Notes under the pieces: generated by a model | Database searches by the model: none | What the model was told of the DNA's origin: nothing | Seen by the model: the letters and a program-made list of their open reading frames with translations, nothing else | Shown: one piece after another, positions 51,607-60,980 of the stretch | How positions within the stretch are numbered: position 1 is the first letter of the stretch | Layout: each line of letters starts with the position of its first letter | Program-made: the position numbers and the translations under genes | Assembly (NCBI GenBank): GCA_015493635.1 | Contig: WGCU01000038.1 | Span: 1-64,000 of the forward strand | DNA: 64,000 bases | Direction of reading: 5' to 3' | DNA from: Spirochaetaceae bacterium | GTDB taxonomy: Bacteria; Spirochaetota; Spirochaetia; B11-G9

Positions 51607-52318
51607 ATCAGGTGAAACGATTCTCTCCGTTGAAAATCTGTTTGTTTCTTACGGGCATGTAGAAGCTCTTAAGGGCGTAAGTCTTGAAGTCAAGCGGGGA
51701 GAAATTGTCGTTCTTGTCGGTTCCAACGGAGCTGGTAAAACCTCCATTATGGAAACAATTCTCGGTGTTAATCAGACACGAAAGGGACGCATCATCTTCG
51801 AAGGAAGGGAAATTACGAATCTCTCTTCTGATAAAATTGTGCGGTCCGGAATTTTCCTTGTACCTGAGGGGAGAGGGGTGTTCTCATCTATGTCTGTTCT
51901 GGATAATTTACTTCTCGGTGCGCATCATAACCTTAAGAATGCAAAAGAAAAAACAGCGTATGTATATGAGCTATTCCCGGTACTCGGGCAGCGGAGAAAT
52001 CAGATAGCCGGAACCTTAAGCGGCGGCGAAAGGCAGATGCTTTCCATAGCAAGGGCGCTTATGTCCAATCCGAAGATGATTATGGTGGATGAACCCTCCA
52101 TAGGGTTGGCACCAAAAATAGTGAATGACATATTTAAAATACTTCAGAATTTAAATAAAGAAGGATATGCAATTCTCCTTTCGGAACAGAATGTCTATAA
52201 AGCGTTAAAACTTGCTGATAGAGGATATGTTTTGGAGACAGGCTCCGTTGTTCTGGATGGTACTTCAGAAGGATTACTGCATAATACAGACATCAGAAAA
52301 GCATATCTGGGAGCATAG
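51599..52318 (+). CDS. livF: Branched-chain amino-acid-type ABC transporter ATPase, LivF
   Basis: A 239-residue ATPase. Walker A is GSNGAGKTS, then LVPEGRGVFSSMSVLDNL (the LivF-type Q-loop block), signature LSGGERQMLSIARAL and Walker B MIMVDEPSIGLAP. The start is the ATG at 51599; an in-frame ATG at 51575 lies inside livG and adds eight unconserved residues. It pairs with LivG, and its intact signature may compensate for LivG's unusual one. Confidence 0.92.
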   Translation: MNKSGETILSVENLFVSYGHVEALKGVSLEVKRGEIVVLVGSNGAGKTSIMETILGVNQTRKGRIIFEGREITNLSSDKIVRSGIFLVPEGRGVFSSMSVLDNLLLGAHHNLKNAKEKTAYVYELFPVLGQRRNQIAGTLSGGERQMLSIARALMSNPKMIMVDEPSIGLAPKIVNDIFKILQNLNKEGYAILLSEQNVYKALKLADRGYVLETGSVVLDGTSEGLLHNTDIRKAYLGA

Positions 52319-52319
52319 A

Positions 52320-53210
52320 ATGGCAGTTTTTTTAGCACAGATCGTAAACGGCATTTCCCTGGGGAGTGTCTATGTTCTCCTTGTAACGGGATTTAATCTT
52401 TTACTTCTCGTCGCTATGATTATTCATTATTCTTTTCCCATTGTTGTCGTCTTTTCGATGTATATTTCCTGGATTGTTCTTGGTTTGACAGGGGGCAATA
52501 TGTTCCTTGGTTTAAGCGCAGGAATAGTATCTGCCGTTCTCATAAACATACTTACTGCACCCATGTTTCAGCATATTATGAAGAAACGGGGAGATGTTGA
52601 TATAAACTCAACAATGGTACTTTCCATGGGGATCGGTATGATCATAACTGATTTTCTCTCTCACAGCGTGAACAGCGGGTTTCCTATTGCATTTCCAGAC
52701 AGCCTTACCGGCAGGGGAGAGCCGGCTTTTATTCGTCTTGGAGTAATAAGTATGTCACGGGGGGATATGCTGTCTTTAACGCTGGGAATTATTTTTGTTC
52801 TTGGATTATTCTGGATTCTGTATAAGACAAGAGCGGGAAGGGCTTTCAGGGCAATAGCGGAAGATCCGAACGGTGCAAAACTTGTCGGTATACCTATTTT
52901 AAAAACTGGTCTTCAGAGTTACGCTTTGACTGGACTTCTCGGCGGTGTTTCCGCGGTAGCAATGTCCATTCTCCTCGGTTCGGCATCCCCCGGTCTTGGA
53001 GATCAACTGGGCCGTAAAGTTCTTGCGGTATCAATTATTGCGGGACTTGGAAATCTTAAAGGAGGGCTTATTGTCGGAATTTCTCTCGGAATTCTAGAGG
53101 CTCTCGTCCAGGGATACTGGTCCGGGACATGGTCCAACTCAATTGCTTTTGTTGTCATGCTCATTGCTATTCTTGTTAAACCAAAGGGAATCTTTGGGAT
53201 GAAACTCTAA
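52320..53210 (+). CDS. livH: Branched-chain amino-acid-type ABC permease, LivH
   Basis: A 296-residue membrane protein with about eight helices. It has the LivH start (LAQIVNGISLGSVYVLLVTGFNLL) and the ATPase-contact segment RAGRAFRAIAEDPNGAKLVGI. The start is the ATG at 52320, two bases after livF, with GGGAG. Homologous permeases also serve urea or amide uptake. Confidence 0.91.
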   Translation: MAVFLAQIVNGISLGSVYVLLVTGFNLLLLVAMIIHYSFPIVVVFSMYISWIVLGLTGGNMFLGLSAGIVSAVLINILTAPMFQHIMKKRGDVDINSTMVLSMGIGMIITDFLSHSVNSGFPIAFPDSLTGRGEPAFIRLGVISMSRGDMLSLTLGIIFVLGLFWILYKTRAGRAFRAIAEDPNGAKLVGIPILKTGLQSYALTGLLGGVSAVAMSILLGSASPGLGDQLGRKVLAVSIIAGLGNLKGGLIVGISLGILEALVQGYWSGTWSNSIAFVVMLIAILVKPKGIFGMKL

Positions 53211-53236
53211 GATACGTTCAATCAGGAGGATAAAGA

Positions 53237-54100
53237 TTGTCTTTACCATTATATTATTATCTGGCTATTACGGCAGTGTACATACTAATGACATGGGCGC
53301 TTTATCTGCCGTACCGGGTCGCGCATCTCCATTTTATGGTTGTAGCCAATATGGCGATAAGCGGTTATTTTGGGGGATATGCAGCAATTAACTGGCACTG
53401 GTCTTTTCTTGCTGTTTTTGCAGCTGGATTTCTCATTGGTGCTGTCGTGTCATTTGTTGTATCAATTGCTATTGGAGATGCTCCCACGTTCGCAGTCGTT
53501 ATTGTTGGGTTTACCTTTATCTATATTACTAAAACGGTTATAGAAAACTGGCCTGCCATGGGCAGTACCATGGGGATGTTTGGGATACCGCTCGTTAATC
53601 ACATTCTGCTGTATGCTTACTTATTTGTTCTTGTTACCGGGTTCTTTATTTACCGGTTTGATCATTCCCGGCTGGGAAGAGCCGCATCAGCTATATTTAT
53701 ACATCGGGAACTGGCCACTTCTTTCGGAGTGAATACAAAGTATCTGGGAATGTTTCTTCAAACATGGGCCGGAGCAATAGGCGGAGCAACCGGAGTCCTG
53801 TACGGGTTTATCATGAACAGTCTGTTCCCTAATTTTTTTACTTTTCCCATTATCGGTGCAACCATGACAATGCTTTTTCTCGGCGGATATACAACGATGT
53901 GGGGACCGCTTCTTGCTGCACCGGTTCTATGGGGAGCGCCTCTTCTTCTTCCTACAGCGGTAGCATCCTGGCGGCAGATCATTTATGGAGTTCTTCTTAT
54001 TGTAATCCTGCTGCTTCGGCCGGAGGGGGCCATAACGAGGCCGTTCATTGTAAAGGTGCAGACCACCATATTTCAGTGGATGAGAATAAAAAAGGTTTGA
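53237..54100 (+). CDS. livM: Branched-chain amino-acid-type ABC permease, LivM
   Basis: A 287-residue membrane protein with about eight helices. The segment DHSRLGRAASAIFIHRELATSFGVNTKYLGMFLQ (residues roughly 145-178) is the coupling loop of LivM, though the usual RDDE following the first part is IHRE here. The start is TTG with an AGGAGG site eight bases before. It is shorter than E. coli LivM (about 425), lacking N-terminal helices. Confidence 0.88.
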   Translation: MSLPLYYYLAITAVYILMTWALYLPYRVAHLHFMVVANMAISGYFGGYAAINWHWSFLAVFAAGFLIGAVVSFVVSIAIGDAPTFAVVIVGFTFIYITKTVIENWPAMGSTMGMFGIPLVNHILLYAYLFVLVTGFFIYRFDHSRLGRAASAIFIHRELATSFGVNTKYLGMFLQTWAGAIGGATGVLYGFIMNSLFPNFFTFPIIGATMTMLFLGGYTTMWGPLLAAPVLWGAPLLLPTAVASWRQIIYGVLLIVILLLRPEGAITRPFIVKVQTTIFQWMRIKKV

Positions 54101-54141
54101 AAATCTCCTGTCAGGGAGAAAAATATATTAAAGGAGCGCAT

Positions 54142-55356
54142 ATGAAAAGAGTAACAGTAATTGCAATGGCTCTTCTACTTGCTATTGGTACTTTTACGTT
54201 TGCAAACGGCAAAAAAGAGGAACCGGCAAAAAAAGCAGAACCAGCTAAAAGCAGTTTTAAAATGACAGAATGGGAAATCCCTTTTCTTAACTGTTTAACT
54301 GGTCCTATAGCAAGTATCGGTGAATATCTTGAATGGGGAGCGGAACGGGCAGCGCTGGAAATAAACCAGGCTGGCGGAATAAATGGTATACCTGTAAAAG
54401 TAACGGGGATTGATACAGCCATGAGTCCTGAAACAGGAACGGTTGAAATGGCAAAACTTACCAAGAGTGCTCTTGTGGTGATGGGGCCTGTACCGGAACC
54501 TGTCATTCTGGCAGCTGTTCCCATTGCAGTAAGAGCGGGACTGTATTCTTTTACCGCGACAACCTCTTATGAATACGCGGCAAAATTTTTCCCATGGGCT
54601 ATATCATGGTTTTCTCCAACAGAAGAAAAACTTCCTCCAGTTGTAACTGCCTGGGCAAAAAAGAATCCGGGGATGAAGAATGTTGTACAGTTTGTTGAGA
54701 ATTACGGTGCCTGGCCTGGTATGGCAAAAGCCCATGTCATTGGTTTAAAGAAAGCCGGAGTTAACGTCCTGAAGCAGGTTGATGTGCCCACTGATGCAGT
54801 AACATTTGGACCCCTTGTCGTTAAGGCGCTTTCTGAGAATCCTGACGGAATCGTTTTTGCCTGTAACGCGGAGAAAGTAGCTAAATTGATACTGGAACTG
54901 CAGAGCAGAGGCTGGAAAGATAATGGAAGACTTCTTGTGTTTTCAAGTGCTGATGACGGTGCATTGTATACAACCGGAGGAAAGAATATTGACGGGGTTA
55001 TGATTTATAATTATGTTGATCCAAACCTTAATACACCGCGATGGCAGGCATTCCGCAAGGCTTTTAAAGCTGACCATAACGGAATGGAACCATTCAGCCT
55101 GTCTCCGAACTATTACGATGCAGTATACATGATCAAACGGGCAATTGAGGAAACCGGTATAACCGGGGATCCTTCCAAGCTCAAGGAAGAAAGAATCAAG
55201 ATACGGGATTACTGTAACAACATCAAAGACTTTAAAGGGCTCATGTTTAATTGGACAAATAAAAACGGTGTACCCCAGGATAAGCCTCTTTTCCTTTTCA
55301 AAATTGAAAACGGTAAAAAAGTTCTTGTAGAAAAGGTTATTCCAAGCAACAAATAA
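54142..55356 (+). CDS. livK: Branched-chain amino-acid-type substrate-binding protein
   Basis: A 404-residue periplasmic binding protein (family 6). Its signal peptide (about 1-20) ends in TFA before NGKKEEP, the spirochaete-like FANGxKE pattern, followed by a Lys/Ala/Pro-rich linker. The core begins IPFLNCLTGPIASIGEYLEWGAERAALEINQ and has GGINGIPVKV. The start at 54142 follows AAGGAG; the long upstream open frame overlapping livM is not translated. It is last in the operon, whereas livK is often first. The ligand is not certain. Confidence 0.9.
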   Translation: MKRVTVIAMALLLAIGTFTFANGKKEEPAKKAEPAKSSFKMTEWEIPFLNCLTGPIASIGEYLEWGAERAALEINQAGGINGIPVKVTGIDTAMSPETGTVEMAKLTKSALVVMGPVPEPVILAAVPIAVRAGLYSFTATTSYEYAAKFFPWAISWFSPTEEKLPPVVTAWAKKNPGMKNVVQFVENYGAWPGMAKAHVIGLKKAGVNVLKQVDVPTDAVTFGPLVVKALSENPDGIVFACNAEKVAKLILELQSRGWKDNGRLLVFSSADDGALYTTGGKNIDGVMIYNYVDPNLNTPRWQAFRKAFKADHNGMEPFSLSPNYYDAVYMIKRAIEETGITGDPSKLKEERIKIRDYCNNIKDFKGLMFNWTNKNGVPQDKPLFLFKIENGKKVLVEKVIPSNK

Positions 55357-55367
55357 ATAGTATACAG

Positions 55368-55403
55368 CCATAGGGGCGGATTCAATTGGATCTGTCTCTA
55401 TGG
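55368..55403. terminator. Long hairpin terminator between convergent genes
   Basis: A 16-bp stem allowing G-T pairs: CCATAG...ATTC (55368-55383) against GGAT...CTATGG (55388-55403), loop AATT, followed by TTTCC on the plus strand. It ends the liv-type operon and reaches into the stop codon of the deaminase gene. Confidence 0.7.
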
Positions 55404-55886
55404 TTTCCAGAAACCCTCATGTACCGCCTCTGCTTCTTCTTCAAGCATTGGCCCTATTACTTCAATAGTACGTCGGCTATGTTTAAAGACTTCTCTGCAG
55501 GGAAGCTGTAATGTTTCATTGGCTGGATCATCACCAGTCAACGCAAACAGTGTTGTTTCACTGAGGCCGTAGACAAGCCGTTTTACTCCTGTCCAGTAGA
55601 TTGCGCCTGAACACATAACGCAGGGTTCCGCGCTTGAATAGATGGTACAGGTTTCTAAAAAATCCTTGTCGTAAAGCCGGGAGGCCTTTCTCATTAGATT
55701 TGTTTCGGCGTGTCCTGTAGCATCATCCTCTGTAACAACGGTGTTTTGGGCGTGTAACAGGATGTTCCCTTCTTTATCAGCCAGTACAGCGCCAAAGGGA
55801 TGGTTTCCATTTCTAACAGATTGCCTGGATTCTTCTATTGCCGCGGTCAGGCACATACTATCAAAATCTTTCAGGTTTTCAGTCAA
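55398..55886 (-). CDS. Nucleoside/guanine deaminase (CDA fold)
   Basis: A 162-residue zinc deaminase with HAETNLMRKA (His and catalytic Glu) and PCVMCSGAIYWTG (two Cys), the CDA-fold zinc site. The segment NHPFGAVLADKEGNILLHAQNTV and the length resemble guanine deaminase GuaD and the related nucleoside deaminases more than tRNA adenosine deaminase TadA. It probably converts a purine base or nucleoside, feeding purine salvage. It may be transcribed alone. Confidence 0.87.
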   Translation of the reverse strand: MTENLKDFDSMCLTAAIEESRQSVRNGNHPFGAVLADKEGNILLHAQNTVVTEDDATGHAETNLMRKASRLYDKDFLETCTIYSSAEPCVMCSGAIYWTGVKRLVYGLSETTLFALTGDDPANETLQLPCREVFKHSRRTIEVIGPMLEEEAEAVHEGFWKP

Positions 55887-55905
55887 AACAGACTCCTTTT
55901 CGTTA

Positions 55906-56727
55906 CTAATCTATCTCGATAATCTTTACCGCTTTAGGAATTTCTTCTCCGGGGTCATCATTATCTGACCATTCAGCGGTATACCCGAGGCAGCTGCAGA
56001 TAAAGTTTGTATCCCGCTGCTTTACCTCTTTCCTGTAATGGACATGACCGCAGATTGCATATTTGATTCTGGGGTATTTCTCGGCAAGTTTTCCGTAATC
56101 AGGACTTCCCATAAACGCGTTGAAATACTCCCACAGGGGAGGAGGATTTTGAACGGTGAAGGCGGTTATGGGAAGAACGTGGGTTACAAGAATAATATTT
56201 TTATCTTTCTGCTCTTTTAGCTGATTTTCCAGTTTTTCCAAAAAGAATGTATGCATTTCTATTGTTGATCTGTCCCACTTGGCCTGTATGCTGTCCTGCC
56301 AGACTCTGCCGTCGTACTGCATTCTGTCAAAATCCTTTACTGTGTAAGTATTACTGCCGAAGCGGTAATCATACCAGCCGATATCTCCAATTGCTGTCCA
56401 GTTATCATTTATCCTGTAAGAAGCAGATGCAAGGTTGTGGGGGTGCTTCTGCAGTGCGTGATAAATATCCCATGACGTCATGTCAGGATGATATTCTGTC
56501 CAGATATCATGATTTCCGGGGACAAACAGACAGGGTATACCTGTTTGTTTTTCAATGGTTGTAATTGTTTCAAGGGTTAAAAGATAATTACTCGCTATAT
56601 CTCCCGCAATAATAAAGAGGTCCACGGTACTGTTGTTGATGTAAGAACATAATGCCGGAGTTACCGTGTCTTTTCCCTGGGAGGCATTGATATCAACATG
56701 TATATCTGAAAGGATACCGATTTTCAT
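55906..56727 (-). CDS. Calcineurin-like metallophosphoesterase
   Basis: A 273-residue soluble phosphoesterase with the five usual motifs: SDIHVD (7-12), IAGDIAS (about 40), VPGNHDIW (about 69), VTHVLP (about 180) and CGHVHYR (about 225). The residues fit a two-metal site. Substrate unknown. It lies three bases after the peptide permease gene and is probably the last gene of that operon. An insert around 115-165 distinguishes it from short YfcE-type enzymes. Confidence 0.88.
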   Translation of the reverse strand: MKIGILSDIHVDINASQGKDTVTPALCSYINNSTVDLFIIAGDIASNYLLTLETITTIEKQTGIPCLFVPGNHDIWTEYHPDMTSWDIYHALQKHPHNLASASYRINDNWTAIGDIGWYDYRFGSNTYTVKDFDRMQYDGRVWQDSIQAKWDRSTIEMHTFFLEKLENQLKEQKDKNIILVTHVLPITAFTVQNPPPLWEYFNAFMGSPDYGKLAEKYPRIKYAICGHVHYRKEVKQRDTNFICSCLGYTAEWSDNDDPGEEIPKAVKIIEID

Positions 56728-56730
56728 AGA

Positions 56731-57552
56731 TTACTTCAGAACTCTGGGGTTTAGTTTTTCAGATAAAACATCTCCTATGATGTTAAAAGAGAATACAGTG
56801 AATGCAAGGGCAAGTCCCGGATACACTGCCATCCAGGGAGCCTGTATAAGATAATCCTTTGCGTCCTTAAGCATAAGCCCCCAGCTGGGAGTCGGCGGCT
56901 GTGTACCTAGACCAAGATAGGAAAGGGACGCTTCAATAACAATGGCCAGAGCAAAAGTGATAGTCCCCTGTACAATTACCTTTGCGAGAAGGTTGGGGAT
57001 GATATGGATGAAGATTCTCTTAAGCACCGGTGTCCCTAAAGACCGTGAGGCCTCAACAAAACTTTCTGTTTTAATAATAAGCGCTTCCGCTCTGACAATA
57101 CGTGCAAAAACAGGGCTGAAAATGACACCGATGGCAATCATTACCTGAACAAGACCGTACCCAAAAAAGGAAACAACAGTTATTGCAAGAAGTATAGTCG
57201 GAAATGATAGCAGACTGTCCATAAGAAGCATCAGTACACTGTCTGTAAGGGGACTTCCCAGCCCGGCCCAGAGTCCTATAATCATGCCAAGAAAAACAGC
57301 TATGGAAGTTGATACAATACCGACAATCAGTGCCGCCTTTGTCCCAAAAATTATTCTACTGAAAAGATCCCTGCCGAAATTATCCGTACCAAGAAGATGA
57401 TGTAAACCGGGAGCTGTAAACCGGATACTGATATCCTGAGCCGTCGGATTGTAGGGGGCAATAAGGGGTGCCGCGAGAGCGGTCACCCCCAGCAGAATAA
57501 CAAACAAAACAGCTGCTTTGAAAAACAGGTTTTGTATTGTTCCTTTGTTCAT
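56731..57552 (-). CDS. dppC: Oligopeptide-type ABC transporter permease, DppC
   Basis: A 273-residue permease with six helices. It has GTDNFGRDLFSRIIFGTKAAL and the coupling loop EALIIKTESFVEASRSLGTPVLKRIFIHIIPN, both typical of DppC/OppC. It begins directly after the binding-protein stop (TAG-ATG). With DppB at 60980-61906 it forms the membrane channel. Confidence 0.93.
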   Translation of the reverse strand: MNKGTIQNLFFKAAVLFVILLGVTALAAPLIAPYNPTAQDISIRFTAPGLHHLLGTDNFGRDLFSRIIFGTKAALIVGIVSTSIAVFLGMIIGLWAGLGSPLTDSVLMLLMDSLLSFPTILLAITVVSFFGYGLVQVMIAIGVIFSPVFARIVRAEALIIKTESFVEASRSLGTPVLKRIFIHIIPNLLAKVIVQGTITFALAIVIEASLSYLGLGTQPPTPSWGLMLKDAKDYLIQAPWMAVYPGLALAFTVFSFNIIGDVLSEKLNPRVLK

Positions 57553-59058
57553 CTATTTAAATTCAGTCCAGCGGAAATCGAAGGTATCAAGATTCGGTGT
57601 CATTCTGAACCCCGTGACATTTTTGCGGATACCTGAAGTCCGGTACGAAGATCCTACATACACAAAGGGAACCTGTTCCGCCATTATGCCGAGAACCTTA
57701 TCATAGATGGCTTTCCTTTTTTTATATCCCATTGTTTCGGCAGCTTTTTCTATGAGAGACGCAGCTTCATCGTTGTACCATTGTACATACTTCCCTTTCC
57801 CGTATCCGCTTAGAGTACCGTTGGGATCAAGTTTTCCTGTGTGGCCGATAACGGTAAGATCGAATTTTGAACCTCTGTATACATCACTTATCCATGTTGA
57901 CCAGTCAACCATCTGTATTTTGACATTGAGTCCTACTTTTGAAAGCATGTCCTGATACATCTCTCCGGCTTTTACATGAGGGGGATAGTTCTGAGGGAGA
58001 TACATCTTTATAACAGTGTCTTTTCCCACGCCTGCTTCCTTAAGAAGTTGTTTTGCTTTTTCAGGATTGTAGGGATAGAGGCTTGTAAAATCCTTGTAGT
58101 AAGCATTACCGTAGTCCATAAACGTTCCGATTACCTTGCCTCCGCTGTACGCGGTATCAAGTACTTTCTGTTTGTCAATTGCGTAGTTCAGCGCCTGACG
58201 GACTTTTACATTATTAAAGGGAGGTCTGCTGCAGTTTATCGCCATAACCATTATGAGGGAAGTAAGATTCTTTGTAAGAGTTATGTCGGGTGATTTTTGC
58301 AGGAGGGGAACATTGTCCTTACTGACCATGTATACAATATCCAGCTGTCCTGAAAGCAGTCCCTGAATCTGGACTGATGATTCAGGAATAATATTCATGA
58401 TTATCTGATTGATTTTAGGATACCCTTTCATCCAGTAATCATTGTTCTTTGTGAGAACAATCTTGCTGTCTCTTACCCATTCAGTCATTTTATACGGTCC
58501 GGTTCCAACAGGCTCGGATGCAAAATCGTGTCCGGTATCAATAAGACTCTTGGGGAGAATGGCTCCCCACCCGGATGAAATGGAAGCAAGAAACGGTGCG
58601 TAAGGTTTTCCCAGCGTAAAAACAACGGTAAGATCATCAGGTGTTTCAATAGACTTTATAACATCGAAAGCCTTTTTATTCGGTGAACCAGTTTTTTTAT
58701 CAACGATTCTTTCAAAGGTTGCTTTAACATCCGCCGATGTCAAAGGATCGCCATTATGGAATTTAACACCCTTCCTCAGATGAAATGTCCAGACGAGAGA
58801 GTTTTTTGAAACATCCCAGCTTTCGGCAAGGGCAGGGACAATGACCCCTTTCTCGTTAGGTTCTGTAAGGGTATCATAGATACTTTTATCAACCTGAAAG
58901 GTAAGGGTTCCTGAGGTTCCCTGGGGGTCGAGAGTATCGGGATTCCCTGAGAGTGCGAAATTCAACGGTTTGGATTCCGTTTTCCCACTTGCAAAAATAC
59001 CTCCTGCTGCAGCAAGCAGAAACAAGAGAATAAATCCTGCTTTCATAAAAATTTTCAT
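57553..59058 (-). CDS. Oligopeptide-type ABC transporter substrate-binding protein
   Basis: A 501-residue family 5 binding protein with a signal peptide (about 1-24, ending FASG before KTESK). The core starts NFALSGNPDTLDPQGTSGT and has the signature WTFHLRKGVKFHNGDPLTSADVKATFERI. Typical ligands are peptides, but nickel, haem or glutathione binders share the fold. GGAG ribosome site. It lies between the ATPase and DppC genes rather than first in the operon. Confidence 0.92.
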   Translation of the reverse strand: MKIFMKAGFILLFLLAAAGGIFASGKTESKPLNFALSGNPDTLDPQGTSGTLTFQVDKSIYDTLTEPNEKGVIVPALAESWDVSKNSLVWTFHLRKGVKFHNGDPLTSADVKATFERIVDKKTGSPNKKAFDVIKSIETPDDLTVVFTLGKPYAPFLASISSGWGAILPKSLIDTGHDFASEPVGTGPYKMTEWVRDSKIVLTKNNDYWMKGYPKINQIIMNIIPESSVQIQGLLSGQLDIVYMVSKDNVPLLQKSPDITLTKNLTSLIMVMAINCSRPPFNNVKVRQALNYAIDKQKVLDTAYSGGKVIGTFMDYGNAYYKDFTSLYPYNPEKAKQLLKEAGVGKDTVIKMYLPQNYPPHVKAGEMYQDMLSKVGLNVKIQMVDWSTWISDVYRGSKFDLTVIGHTGKLDPNGTLSGYGKGKYVQWYNDEAASLIEKAAETMGYKKRKAIYDKVLGIMAEQVPFVYVGSSYRTSGIRKNVTGFRMTPNLDTFDFRWTEFK

Positions 59059-59088
59059 AGTGCGCTCCTTTTTTGCGGAAAACTTCCG

Positions 59089-60009
59089 CTATTTTTCATA
59101 ACAACCAACCATGTGGCTGTTTTTAAATGATACCAGAGAAAATGTATCTTTTCCTGTGTTCCTGGTTTCTGAAAAGGAATATCCCTCAGGAGGGTTTACA
59201 GGATGTCCCTTTCTGCCTGTATCTGTTCCCATTTTACCAGGTGATGAAGAAAAAAGTTTCAGCGTATAGGGGTGTACGGGATTGCTCATAATGTCTTCCG
59301 TGTCAGCAAGTTCAACAACTCTTCCGCGGGACATGACGCCGATACGGTCACAGAGATAGGATACCAGATTAAGATCATGAGAAATAAAAAGATACGTAAG
59401 AGAAATTTTGCCTTTCAGGTCAAGAAGTAAATTGATGATCTGAGCCTGGATGGATACATCAAGGTTTGATACCGGTTCGTCAAGTACAAGTAATTCAGGT
59501 TCCATGGATAATGCCCGTGCAATAACAATACGCTGTTTCTGACCACCTGAAAATTCATGAGGGAATCTATGCATGTGTGAAGGTGTAATACCCACCAGTT
59601 CCAGCAGTTCTTCAATCCGTTCTTTGATGCGTGCTTTTGGATAGTGTCTGTTGACAAGTCCTTCCCTCATGCTTTTGTAGATAGACATCTTCGGATTAAG
59701 GGCACTGTGTGGATCCTGAAAGACAATCTGCATTTTCATGCGGTATGGGAGAAGCTTTTTCCGTGAAAGTCCTGTAAGAGGAATATTGTTGTAGAGAATT
59801 TCACCTTCAGTTGGAGGATCGAGAAGAAGAATTGACCGTGCGAGGGTTGTTTTCCCGCATCCAGATTCACCTACAAGTCCGAATATTGTATCTTTCTGAA
59901 TGGTAAAACTGACATTGTTCACCGCTTTGTAAACAGTACGTTTGGAAGGAAGAATACCGTGACCAGCAAATGATTTTGTAACATTCCGAAGCTCAAGAAT
60001 ATCTCTCAT
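59089..60009 (-). CDS. dppF: Oligopeptide-type ABC transporter ATPase, DppF
   Basis: A 306-residue ATPase starting at the ATG at 60009, which overlaps the dppD stop (ATGA). Walker A is GESGCGKTT, then VFQDPHSALNPKMSI, signature FSGGQKQRIVIARAL and Walker B LLVLDEPVSNLDVS. The C-terminal oligopeptide extension is short (NPVHPYTLKLFSSSPG) and lacks the usual Cys cluster found in DppD. An upstream ATG at 60039 adds ten residues and is less likely. Confidence 0.92.
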   Translation of the reverse strand: MRDILELRNVTKSFAGHGILPSKRTVYKAVNNVSFTIQKDTIFGLVGESGCGKTTLARSILLLDPPTEGEILYNNIPLTGLSRKKLLPYRMKMQIVFQDPHSALNPKMSIYKSMREGLVNRHYPKARIKERIEELLELVGITPSHMHRFPHEFSGGQKQRIVIARALSMEPELLVLDEPVSNLDVSIQAQIINLLLDLKGKISLTYLFISHDLNLVSYLCDRIGVMSRGRVVELADTEDIMSNPVHPYTLKLFSSSPGKMGTDTGRKGHPVNPPEGYSFSETRNTGKDTFSLVSFKNSHMVGCYEK

Positions 60010-60980
60010 TGTATTTTTCCTGTTCCGCAGAAATGGCATGCGGCGGAATGTCCTTCCTGGTATTCCTTCATCTCCGGCTCCTCTATTTTACATATATCTT
60101 CTGCGAAGGGGCACCGGGGATGGAATGCACATCCCGGAGGGATGTTTTCTGCATCCGGTACCTTCCCCGGAATGGTAACAAGCCGCGTTCCCCGTTTTTC
60201 CGCATCCGGAATTGATTTAAGCAGAAGCCGGGAGTATGGATGCATGGGATGGGCAAAAAGTTCTGTTTTGGAGGAGTTTTCAACAATTTTACCGGCATAG
60301 ATAACCGAAATCCTGTCAGAAATATCGTGAACCACCCGGAGATCATGAGAAATAAAGAGTGTTCCCATGGAAAGTTTATTACGCAGATCCATGATGAGTT
60401 CAAGGATCTGTTCCTGAAGGGTAACGTCAAGGGCTGTTGTCGGCTCATCAGCAATGAGGAAGAGCGGGTTGCAGCTGATAGCAATAGCAATCATGGCCCG
60501 CTGTTTCATTCCTCCTGATAACTCGTGGGGATAACTGTGAAGAATACGCTTACCTCCGCCAAGTCCTACCGTCGTTAATATGTCAAGAGCTTTCTCTTCT
60601 GCGGCTGTTTTACTCATCCCAAGGTGGAGTATGAGGGATTCCGTTATCTGGACCCCTATTTTAAGGGTTGGATTCAGATATTTTGCTGGTTCCTGGAAGA
60701 CCATTGCGATTTTCATTCCCCGGATTTTTCTCTGGTCCTCTTCTGAGAGCGACAGTAAGTTTATATCATCCAGAAAAATCTCTCCCTTATTTATCCGTAC
60801 CGGAGGGGAGGGCAGCAGCCCCATTATACACGTGGAGGTGACTGTTTTCCCGGAACCTGATTCACCGACAAGAGAATGGATTTCTCCCTTGCCGACGGTA
60901 AGATTTATCCCCCGTAAAGCGTGAGCTTCCCGGTCTCCCTGAATAAAACTGACATCAAGATCTTTTATGGTAAGTTCCAT
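60006..60980 (-). CDS. dppD: Oligopeptide-type ABC transporter ATPase, DppD
   Basis: A 324-residue ATPase. Walker A is GESGSGKTV, then MVFQEPAKYLNPTL, signature LSGGMKQRAMIAIAI and Walker B LFLIADEPTTALDVT. The C-terminal oligopeptide domain has the CAFHPRCPFAEDICKIEEPEM Cys pattern, which in relatives can hold an iron-sulfur cluster. Its start shares an A with the dppB stop (TGATG). Confidence 0.93.
   Translation of the reverse strand: MELTIKDLDVSFIQGDREAHALRGINLTVGKGEIHSLVGESGSGKTVTSTCIMGLLPSPPVRINKGEIFLDDINLLSLSEEDQRKIRGMKIAMVFQEPAKYLNPTLKIGVQITESLILHLGMSKTAAEEKALDILTTVGLGGGKRILHSYPHELSGGMKQRAMIAIAISCNPLFLIADEPTTALDVTLQEQILELIMDLRNKLSMGTLFISHDLRVVHDISDRISVIYAGKIVENSSKTELFAHPMHPYSRLLLKSIPDAEKRGTRLVTIPGKVPDAENIPPGCAFHPRCPFAEDICKIEEPEMKEYQEGHSAACHFCGTGKIQ

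Noticed and set aside
53899-54141. Long in-frame extension of the branched-chain-type binding protein into livM
   Set aside because: It is out of frame with livM and reads as low-complexity Ser/Gly; the ATG at 54142 has AAGGAG and starts a signal peptide.
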